64,000 bases of DNA, taken from NCBI GenBank assembly GCA_015680685.1, contig MNCI01016537.1:39690-103689 (forward strand). The letters run 5' to 3'. The translations under genes were made by a program, and so were the position numbers. Source of the DNA: Gnetum montanum. Taxonomy: Eukaryota > Streptophyta > Gnetopsida > Gnetales > Gnetaceae. The notes below the pieces were generated by a model, which worked only from the letters and a program-made list of their open reading frames with translations, ran no database searches and was not told the origin of the DNA. Below are positions 32,800 to 42,472 of the stretch, piece by piece (the stretch's first letter is position 1; each line of letters begins with the position of its first letter).

Positions 32800-33940
32800 T
32801 AAATGTAATGCATACCTATCTAGCAAAACACACATGTTAGTATCACCAAGTTGGAAAAATTATGCTATGTTACACTAAACCACAAGTTATGATTATTCAT
32901 ATAGTGAGATGAGATGGGCCTAAAAGGGATTGTAGAAATTGGGATGTGAGGTATCTTACCACAGGCATAACGCATTTGTATGTTTGATTGGTGGTTAAAA
33001 TAATCATTAGCCTTTCTATCCAAGATTCAAACCAAGTCCAAACCACATTCTAGTGACATTGCACTATTTTAGATCTTGGAATTACAACTATAAGACTATC
33101 ATTATTGCAAGGAGTATCATCACTTGGTGTATTTTCCAAGGGAGGAGTTTATTCATGGCATGCTTTTATTATTTTTTTTGATTCCTGAGAAGCCACCTAC
33201 CCTTAGGCATGGGTAACATGTCTTTCTAGTGGAAACCCCAAAAATTTATTTTGTTCATGAGCTTTATTCTCTTAACTATTAGCCTTATTAGAGGACTACC
33301 TTTAGGCATGGGTAACATGTCTTTCTAGTGACATGGTACGGTAGCACTTATTTGACTCTTACTCTCATTTTTCATTAGATCTACAAGGATATAATACAAC
33401 CTAAGCAATACGATAAAACTAATAGAAGTAATCCAAGAGAGTGCACAAATCCCCTTGATGTCACACCTTTTACATTCTCACTTAGTTCTTCACTTTTCTT
33501 TCCTGGCATAATGATCACAAGTTTATTCTTAGTTTTATGATGGCAAAAATATCATTATGACCATGGTAAGAACCTCTTGTTAATGGAATGGAATGGATGA
33601 ATGTTGTGGTCTCATTGTGCAAATAATCAGTCCATTATGACTTGATAACACAGGGAAATATTTACCTTATTGGAATATATCTTTCCTTATTCTTAATGTA
33701 TTTTATTAACAATCAAAATTATTTACGAAGGACATGAAAACAAATTATGAAGAAGATAGTAAGATTTGGAAGAAGATGTAAAGATTGAAAAATGTCAAAG
33801 AATGAAAAATCATTAAAGAATTGAAAAATGTGAAAGAACATTAAGAATTTAATAAAAAAAAGTATAAAAGAATGAGAAAATATCAAAAAATGTAAAAAAA
33901 TGAAAAGAAAATGAAAAATTTAGTAAAGTACCTACAAGTC
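32800..33940 (-). other. RLG-B spacer between pol and 3' ORF
   Basis: No coding frame seen. It contains two copies of the conserved motif (33203-33231 and 33302-33330, identical over 29 bases and 99 bases apart) and a purine-rich stretch at 33740-33920 with repeated GAAAAATGT-like words. Confidence 0.65.
33203..33330 (-). promoter_or_regulatory. Duplicated conserved motif after RLG-B pol
   Basis: Two identical 29-base copies, each beginning TTAGGCATGGGTAACATGTC and ending TTTCTAGTG on the plus strand. Single copies occur at the same place in RLG-A (4091) and RLG-E (62101). Confidence 0.6.
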
Positions 33941-33941
33941 C

Positions 33942-33962
33942 AGATGGACACCCCCACGACTA
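33942..33962 (-). other. Internal polypurine-like tract of RLG-B
   Basis: Minus strand ATAGTCGTGGGGGTGTCCAT. The core AGTCGTGGGGGT is identical to the 3' polypurine tract of RLG-A and one base off that of RLG-B itself. It lies at the end of pol. Confidence 0.65.
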
Positions 33963-35120
33963 TCATTAAGATCTATCAAACAAAAGATAGAGTAGGTAGA
34001 AGACTATTGGGTAGATTGGGTAGATTCCTTGGAATGTTCATAGTAGAATTTGACTTGTTGGATATTAACAAGAATGAGCTTATGTGAATAGGATAGGTGG
34101 TAGATATGTAAGGCACTAGATGGATAAGTGGCTTAAACAATGTACGATCCCTTCCAAAGTGTTTGAAATTTGGCTTTTTTGGGGGTAACTAATTAGGATT
34201 ATAGTAAAGGACCTTATCACCTGGTTGTATAGTTACTTGCCTTATCCATGTATTATGCCTAAGTTTGGAGTAATGTTTGCAGACTTCATTACTCATGAGT
34301 GCTACGAGCCTGTTTTCATCTAAAAGATTTAGATTCATGAGATGTTCTTTTTGGGCTAAGCTTAAATCAAGGTCAAGTTGACTGGCAATAGCTAGAGTGT
34401 GGAGCTTTGCCTAATTTGAAAGTGATGGCAACTTGCCATAAACTAACTCATATGGTGAGTACCCTATAGATAGTTTCTAGGATATCCTATAGGCCCATAG
34501 AGCATCATTCAATTTAGTGCTCTAGTCTTTTCTAAACCTACTAACTATCCTAGTAAGTATCCTAGTAATTTCTTGATTGGTCACTTTAGCTTGACCATTT
34601 GCTTGGGGATGATATGATGTGTTCAATTTATGGTTTACCCCAAGTTTTTGCATGATCTTTTTAAATGTAGCACCAGTGAAGTGAGTTTTGTTATCTGAAA
34701 TGAGCATTCTTGGTACTCCAAATCTATTCACCACATGCTATTGAAAGAATTTGGCAATTATCTTTACTGTACAATCTTTTACTACTACTGCCTCTGCCCA
34801 CTTGGTACAGTAATCCATAGTCATGATTATATAGGCTTTTCCATTTGACATTGGTGTTATGTGCCTTATAAAATCAATTCTACATATGTCAAAAGGTTTA
34901 AGTGGCTATATCCATTTTTGTGACCCTTCATATCTAACTATGATTCCTCCATCTCTTTACAATCACTCGTGAGATTGCACAAAAGTGTGGGCATATTTGA
35001 ACAAGGTAGGTTAAAAGTAGCCTACCATCATCAGTTTGAGTGTCGTTCTAAACCCTATGTAGTGACCATCACATGGGCCTTCATGGGGGTCATGTAAGAC
35101 TCATTGCTAATCGTATTCAA
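33963..35120 (-). pseudogene. RLG-B integrase
   Basis: The core is clearest at 34522-34734: VNRFGVPRMLISDNKTHFTG, then YHPQANGQAKVTNQEITRIL, giving the second aspartate (SDN) and the catalytic glutamate (QEI) of the DDE triad. The first aspartate block lies at about 34870-34915, in worn sequence. The C-terminal part (34180-34500) includes matches to the RLG-A tail. Frameshifts and stops are present throughout. Confidence 0.83.
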
Positions 35121-35379
35121 GCATACACCATCTAACTAGCCCATATACACAAATATTGTATAGATTTCCATTGATTTACATACATATTTTTGCTCTATAA
35201 AGGAATTGTTCGTGTTGTTTCTTACTCCATTCAGTAGGAAGATCTTGTGTTGTTAGATAAGTCAGATATTCTACAATTCATGGCTTTCCTATTGAACTTA
35301 CAACCTTTATTATTTTGGTAAATAGATCTTCATCAGGGAATCAATCTAATAAAGGTTCTACTTGATCTTCGGAATCAAA

Positions 35380-35740
35380 TTTTAGCCTTTATAGATGATT
35401 TACTACCATGTTTTCTATGCCCATTTTATTGATCATTGTGATGTCGAATTCTTGTAGGATAACAAGCCATGTAAACACTTTAGGATTAACCACTGGTTTA
35501 TTCATGAGAAATTAGATAGTAGTATGATCAATATGGATATATATCTGATACCTAAGCATGTAATGTCTGATCTTCTCAAGCACATACACCACAACCATTA
35601 CTTCCCTTTTTGTTGTGGTGTAGTTAAATTATGCCCCAATGATGCTTCTACTAGCACAATGTATGTAATAAGGTCTCTTCTCATCATCTATTTGTGTGAG
35701 TATTACACCAAGCACATATTTTGAAGCATCATTCCTAATG
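35380..35740 (-). pseudogene. RLG-B RNase H
   Basis: The minus strand reads VVVYVLEKIRHYMLRYQIYI with HIDH, followed by FLMNKPVVNPKV, matching FLMNKLTVSPYV in RLG-A. It is the RNase H core between reverse transcriptase and integrase, with stops in the upstream part. Confidence 0.78.
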
Positions 35741-35929
35741 TGAAAAGGCCTAGACCAATCTAAATCTTGAAGGATTAGTGTTTCAACAAGTTTCTGCTTC
35801 GAAGCTTCAAATGCCTTTTCACATGACTCTATTCATTCGAAGGGTGCATCCTTCTTAGTGAGTTCCATAAGTAGTTTTGCTATTTTTAAAAAATTCTCTA
35901 TAAATATTCTATAATATCTTGTGTGGCCC

Positions 35930-36660
35930 AAGAATGATCTCTCATCTTTTACTATTTGTAACCATTGAGTGAGATTCTGTATGACTTGAATCTTTTCAAG
36001 ATCTACCTCTATGCCTTTCTACGAAATTTTGTGTTACAACACTATACCATCTCAGACCATAAGAAGGCTCTTTTGCTAGTTGAGCTTGAGATTGGTTTCC
36101 ACATATATTTTCAATAGCTACTCTAATTAGTCTAATTCTTACTTAATATCTAGCCCATATGTCAAAAAATCATCCATAAACACCTCAATGCCATTTCCAA
36201 TCTCCTTTTGGAAGATGCTTAGTACTAGTCTCTAGAAGGTGGTTAGTGCATTGCAAAGACCAAAGAGCATTTGCTTGTAGGCAAACATTCCCTAGGGATT
36301 AGGGAACGTTATTTTCTCCTAGTCTTCAAGTGCAATGCAAATCTAATTATATCCATTGTATCCATCCAAAAAACTATAATACTCATGTCCTATGATAGTT
36401 TCTAGGACTTGATCAACAAATGATAAAGGAAAGTGATCCTGGAATAGAGCAGAATTTAACATCCAAAAATCCATGCAAACTTGCAATTTTCTTTCTTTTT
36501 AGGAATATTTACTAAGAGATTGATCCATTCACTATCTACAATGGGATAGATGAATCCTATCTTTAGCAATTTCTCCAACTCTTTTTTGACTACTTTTTTT
36601 AGTTTAGGATTGAGCTTTTGTTGGGTTCAGTGCCATCATTTGACTACAAGATCAATATAT
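35930..36660 (-). pseudogene. RLG-B reverse transcriptase
   Basis: The palm motif EVFMDDFLTYG is at 36160-36186, and a DGYNGYN-like block lies near 36350-36370. The order and spacing match RLG-A. FMDDF supports the Athila-like assignment. Broken by stops. Confidence 0.82.
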
Positions 36661-37219
36661 ATTCGATGTTGATAGATTCTTAGATCAATTCATGTGATAT
36701 CATCATAAGACCATGCAAATGCTATGGACTAGTTATTAATCATCTCCAACAACTTCCTCTTCTATTCTTCTTTCAAACTGGCATTAATTATTACATGCTT
36801 ATTATTATTTAAAAATGCATATTCCAATGTGGATGGTAGGGCCTTCAATTCCAATAGTTCTAGTTCCATAGTGTCTAGGATCTCCAAGTGTCCCCATTCT
36901 GTCTCTTCCTCTTGATTGATTCATGGATAAGAGTACCTTTCCCTTAACTATTCTAACTTATAAGTCTCTTCAATGTAGGCACTAACAATTTGTTCTGCTG
37001 GTTCCATGTATTTATTGGATTCAATTTCCTTATTTGTGATTAGCCACTGGATGCCTTCCTATTGTATGATTACCACATACAAACATTTCTACATACATAT
37101 TTCTTCTATACATTTATCACATGCCTTGGTATCCTCTCATATAATAGCCCATATTCTTTGCACACAATTGCACCCATTATCATTATGTAATACATTTAAC
37201 TATCCATCTTTGTATAATA

Positions 37220-37762
37220 CCAACTTTATCTTCCTTGGAAATCTCCAAGGGCAAGTAATGAATCCCAAGCTTAGCATTAACAGTGTTAAGCCAAGCTCTT
37301 CCCATGATAATTGGAAATTCTCCCTTATTTTTCCACACATGAATGACTAGAAAATCCATAATATAAGACTAGCCATTGATGGTTGTGATCATGCCATCCA
37401 CTTGTCCTAGTGGAACTATTATTTCATGGAAGTAGATTCTAGGCCTGATACAGTCTTGTAAGATTAGGTTCACTTCTAATCTAGAATTAGGTTAAGCATT
37501 GCATGGTTTCTACCCTGCTATCTAAATGTAAATTAAGGAACTTCCTAGATCAATTTGCTTTTGTAGAAGGGATCTTTCCTTTATCCAATGAGTGATTGTT
37601 TAGGTAAGCATGATAGTTGTGAAATTTCATTTTGACAAGATAGAAGCCTATTGTGTTGAGAAGGCTTGGATGTGGATGGGGTGAAAGGAGATGTGTTCCC
37701 CATCCATCAAATCTTTCCAGAACTTGTTCAAAAGAATGATCATTTCTTGGGTTGTGATTCAC
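37220..37762 (-). pseudogene. RLG-B aspartic protease region
   Basis: The conserved C-terminal block reads EFPIIMGRAWLNTVNAKLGI at about 37265-37325, followed by PLEISKEDKVG. The upstream active-site region is too worn to read the catalytic aspartate. The open piece 37550-37762 belongs to this gag-protease junction. Confidence 0.68.
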
Positions 37763-39990
37763 ATGTGATAACTACCCTTTTTGTAATTTTTTGTTGTGGT
37801 TGTGATGGTAGTTCCCCTGACATGACAGGAGATGGCACTGGTGGTAAAGGATTAAAATGTTAGTTTGAAGAACTAGTTGTTGATGTAGGCATGTACAAGT
37901 TTGAAACTATCCTAGGTGGCATTGATCTATGGTACTCTGTCGAATAGTATTATGGAGTTTGGACAACATCATTACCATGATATCTTGGACATTATACAAA
38001 ATATCCATATGGATCTGGCTGCTGATCGAGATATTGTTGGCGAGGTGGTGGCATGGCCCACAATTGAGATTATTTTCACTACTAATAGTACTACTCTTCT
38101 GGTTGTGGCAAAGCTCGCTGGGATAGTATGTTGGTTGGAACTTCTACTTGTAGTTATCTTAAGGATAAGGTAACCTTCTAGAAATTTGTTTCTTAAAAAA
38201 TTTGGGATTAAGTGCATATGCCCTTGTCTCCTGTAAATGTGCCATTACTGGAGAACATCACTTGGGATGTTCGTATTGGCACACAACACATACTTTCTCA
38301 TAGGTGGAGCTTGTGTTTGAACACTCAACCACTAAAGCCACTTTACCCTTTCATCCAAGATCTTTCTTCTTTTTCTTTTCCTTTCTTTTCCAAAGGCTTT
38401 CTCTATTCTCTCCTCCACAATTTTTAATGTTGTTGTAAATTTGTCATCAACTAAATTTGTTGCAATTTCAGTTATAGATTCTTGAATTGGTAGAGTCTTC
38501 ATTTGAATTGTTTGATCCAAGATTTCTTCTTCCTATGTGTCACAAACTCATGCATCTCTTTGCTTGATGGATGGGTCTTTATTATATTCTTTCACTAATT
38601 TCCTCTTTCTTAACTTGCTTTCCTCCTTTGCCACTTGATCAATCAATCTTTGGATTTGATGGATAGTCATCTTAGATGATTGGCCTTGGGCATAAACCCC
38701 AAGGGTCTCTCTAGTCTTGTTCTATAACCCATCTACAATGTGTCTTAGATATTTCCATTGTGAGAATCCATGGCTTGGACATCTATGCAATAGTAAATAG
38801 TACCTTTCTAGTGCTACATCAAGGATTTCATGGATCCCTTACTTCCATCCTTGGATTTTTTTTCTTAAATTGGACACTCGTGAGTAGGTTTGATATTTTT
38901 CATTGAAGATCTCAAGCATAGTACTCCATCTTCTAATTGATTTAGGTTCAAGTGATCTATACCAACTCTTCGCCTCTTTTACAAGTGTTTGTGTGATCAA
39001 CTTTAACTTCTACGTATCACTTTTAATGTTTTTTAGGACACAGGCATCATGGAATGCTTCAAAGTGGTGTTGTGGATCAGCATTATCACCACCCTTAAAT
39101 CTTGGCATATGATTCATATCAAGTCACTTGATATGGATGTCCCTCACATGCCTAGTTGGTATATATACAACTTCTTGGATGTTGATCATACTACAAGTTA
39201 CCATTGGGAGTTCATCATCATGATTGGGTTCGTGTGCTCTATTGTAGTAGTATCATCTTCTATGCTCATACCTTGATCCTCCCTTCAATCCATTCATCTT
39301 CTTTATCCATAGTATTTATCTTCTATATGAAAGTGCCTTGGATGGTGGTCATGAATATCTTGATTTCTTCTTTCCTCCCTATTGTGGTCTTAGTACCTTT
39401 GTTTCCTTTTGTTAGAGTCCACCAATGATCTTGATGATGCATATGAGATGGTAGGAGAATGATGTTGGCTTTTCCTCCTTTCATGACTCTAGTATTCTCC
39501 TCTATAGGATCCAACAAAAACTCTTGGCCTTAAGTCCTACTTATACTTGGAGTTAGTAGCCTCCCTCTTAGGTTTCTCTACTAGAGTGGAATGTAGTTGA
39601 ACATTGACAAGTTTCTCAAGTCTGATGATATGTGTCTTTGAAGGCTCTTTATGATTCTAGTGGAGTTGTTCTGTAATGAATGCATCAGCACTGAGTTCTT
39701 CTAGGATAACAGAAGTATTAACCTACTTTCCTTTGTTGTGTACATGTTTGATTTCCATGGTAGCATTTGCTCCTTTATGGGTTCATAAGGCCTTATCATG
39801 TGCTTAGTCACATGGTACCCTTCCTAGATTTGGTTCAAATTAATTTTTCTTAAGGCAATTTAAAGCATATTAAGTGCTACACAATCCAAAGGTAGGACTA
39901 TGTTGCCTTGTATGTCTCTCCACCTCATTTGACTATCCTGATGAATGATGAAAGTAAAATTTGGATGATAAGGATCAATGTGAGTGAAAC
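37763..39990 (-). pseudogene. RLG-B gag with zinc knuckle
   Basis: Gag begins near 39985. The first conserved block, DIQGNIVLPL, is at about 39895-39925. The capsid-like core is at 38650-39120, with the same order as RLG-A (a GGDNADP-like patch near 39090, then a WS/F-rich helix region). The zinc knuckle at about 38245-38290 reads CVVCQYEHPK, a stop, then C, followed by HLQETRAYALNPK; RLG-A has HLQESGMYALNP at the same place. From 38170 to 37763 is a Y/G-rich linker. Stops and frameshifts throughout. Confidence 0.78.
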
Positions 39991-41557
39991 ACCATCAAAT
40001 CTAGACTATGGCATCGTAGCTGCAAATTTTGGCTTAAGTGTTGAGACTACACTCTCCCTCAAATGGGAGCATGGTCAACCTCTCATAGAGAGTGTAGTCA
40101 ACAAGAAGCAAGTTTTTACAAATTTTTTCTAAGTTTTGGGACTACACTTTCCTCCAACCCAAAGTGTAGTCAACCTCCCAGGGAAAGCGTAGTCAAGTAG
40201 AATAGTTTCAAGTAGCCTCTACAACATAGCAACGATGCTTGGCTCAGCTCCAGAATATAGTCAACTCACCTTCAGTAAGCATAGTCAGCAAAATACTTCT
40301 TTTTTGTATCCCCTTTGCCCCAAAATTGTAACTATGCTCAACCCCATGTGAGACCATGGAGAGCATAGTCCTATGAAGCATAGTCTCTAGCTTTTATTTT
40401 TCATGTACCTTATGGTCTTCTCAACATACACATGTGGTTGGTAGTGTAGTCAGAGTCTCATAGTCTTGTAGAGTTCGGCAGAGCACAACAAAGCACAATG
40501 CCACCAACCCCATTGGTACACGACATGAAAAGTGACTATGCTGAGTGTAGTCCCAACCATCCCCTCTGCCATGTGGTAGTCATCCTGCATTTTTTGCTAA
40601 CCGTAAACCTATAAATACCTGCATCCTTAAAGCTTTCAGGGTTGGCAAATCCAAGGAGCACTTGCAACAAAACCAAAGGCATTTTGATGAACTAAGAAGA
40701 GACGAAGTTGAAAATGACTACAGACCCCTGTAGCTCAACAGAACATTGCAGCCAATGGTACACCATGGTGGCCAACCTAATAGATGCAGACATCTCAATG
40801 GAATGTCAGTCTTAGCAGCCAAACACCTTAGAGACTGTGACTATTTTGTCCATTGTGCTTCTTGTACACTATGTACCTTCTAAACCCTTATGGTATTAAC
40901 TACGCTCAACCCCATTTGGGGTGCTATTTTACTTCTCTCTCTTTTTCTTTGCATTTTTCACACTTTACTTGCATTTTTCATTATTTTACCACATAACTAC
41001 ACCTAAAACTACACTTAGGAGGTGGTCTATAGGTGCTAACACTGCCCACTTCGCTGAAACGTCTAACTACGCTCAACCCCCTTGGGCACCTATGACTATA
41101 CTCAACACCATTAAAACTACAAACACTACCTACACACTTAACACCATCTTGCATCAACATTGTAGCTAGCCACGCTGCACCCCCGTTACATCTAGTAAGT
41201 CCTTGTTTGATTGCCCAAACCATTCAGGGAATCCCATCTCTATCCCTAATAGGCCCTCACGTAGATTTGAGGTTAGGTTGCATGCCCATGAACCTTGGTG
41301 TTTTAGCTACTGACATTTTTGGTCATTAAAGTGAGCATATGTAATTCTTTTTTACATCGACATCCCACATTCTTCTTCACTAATTTTATCATTTCCCCTT
41401 CTTATCTCTTTGGTAGGTGATAATGTATCCTTGTTTGAAACCATGTTGTGGTTTAAGATGCTTGGTTAAGTGTGCTCAATTGTTTAGGTTATGAATTTTA
41501 ACTTTGAATTCTAATACAATGAACTTTATGAAATTAATTACTCAACATACATTAACT
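39991..41557 (-). other. RLG-B leader with hairpins and an odd TATA-bearing segment
   Basis: Lies between the primer site and gag. Inverted repeats include GACTACACTCTC with its complement (40045-40056/40088-40099) and GACTACACTTT with its complement (40140-40150/40161-40171). The word AACTAYGCTCAACCCC occurs at about 40327, 40898 and 41067. On the plus strand, CCTATAAATACC at about 40610 resembles a core promoter. The opposing open frames 40921-41169 and 40981-41223 show no known motif. Part of this block may be a nested foreign segment. Confidence 0.55.
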
Positions 41558-41578
41558 TCTCCTTGGCAACGATGCCAA
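41558..41578 (-). other. RLG-B primer-binding site (tRNA-Asp type)
   Basis: The minus strand immediately after the 5' LTR reads TTGGCATCGTTGCCAAGGAG. This is the plant tRNA-Asp type site (TGGCGCCGTTGCCGGGGA) with several changes, a few of them C-to-T at CG sites. This primer is common in Athila/Tat-lineage elements. Confidence 0.82.
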
Positions 41579-42467
41579 TGATGAGTAGTGGAGCAATCCA
41601 ACACCCAACCATACAAGTCACAGGTATTCACATGCTATCAAATTGTAATCCATGGATAAGGTAATGTAATTATGCTTAGTAATTGGTTTACGTTTGAGAC
41701 CATTGTCTTCCCACATGGAACTAGTAAAATCTATGGGTATGGTTTAGCTCATAGTGAGGTATATGATAACTAATGTTGTTGGGCCATTACTACTCCTAGT
41801 AAACATAATAAAATGGAAATAGTTTCTATGTCTAAGTAAAATAATAAACAAATCTATTCTATCCTATGGCGATGCATATCTATTCTCAATTTTTCATACA
41901 TGTCTTGGGCTTATGTAACCATTACTGGGATTACCAAGTACTTTGCTACTAGGTAAACTAAGGGATAATACAACCAAGTTACCAAATGATCATACTTTAT
42001 GCTCAAAATCAGTCGTATCCATTCCACATAGTAACAATAGTAAAAGTAAAGTGCATGGAATAGTGAAACATTAACTAGGAAAGTGGTAATCAATAGTCTA
42101 AGTGAAAATGGTAAACATTATTCTAAGTAAAATAGTAAACTATGAGAATTCTCCAATAGTATAAAATAGCTCAATATTTATTTCTAGTCATACTTGCACC
42201 TAAGTACAAGATGTTTGGAGAAAGACTCTATTCACTAGGTCACACTACACTGTGGGCATTCATACTTCTAAGTACGTAAGACTAAATTCATGAAAACAAA
42301 CTGAAAGAGTTCTATTACTATGGAATGAAACTTATTACAAACCCATGCACCTAAGTGCTATATTTATAGGCTAGCATGCATTCCACAATATTGGATCTAT
42401 GATGTCATAGCTTATGCTATGTTATCAGATATACGATATCATAGCCAAAGAAAAATTGACTTTATCA
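41579..42467 (-). repeat. RLG-B 5' LTR (889 bp)
   Basis: Begins TGATGAGTAGTGGAGCAATC and ends CTTTATCA, then target duplication AAAGT. TATA box (CCTATAAATA on the minus strand) at 42361-42370. Confidence 0.93.
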
Positions 42468-42472
42468 AAAGT

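Larger units (their letters stand above)
29513..42467 (-). mobile_element. RLG-B: 13-kb Athila-like retrotransposon
   Basis: Complete in outline: LTRs at 29513-30397 and 41579-42467, target duplication AAAGT at 29508-29512 and 42468-42472, primer site, 1.5-kb leader, gag, protease, reverse transcriptase, RNase H, integrase, internal polypurine-like tract, 3' ORF and 3' polypurine tract. Read on the minus strand, it sits inside the LTR of CHR-H. LTRs differ at about one base in ten by eye, mostly transitions. All genes carry stops or frameshifts. It is the best-preserved member of this family in the window. Confidence 0.95.

Noticed and set aside
37006-37350. 114-codon plus-strand frame
   Set aside because: Antisense to the RLG-B protease region; no start context or motif.
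40921-41223. Opposing open frames in the RLG-B leader
   Set aside because: No homologous frame in RLG-A and composition dictated by leader repeats; kept only as a leader feature.
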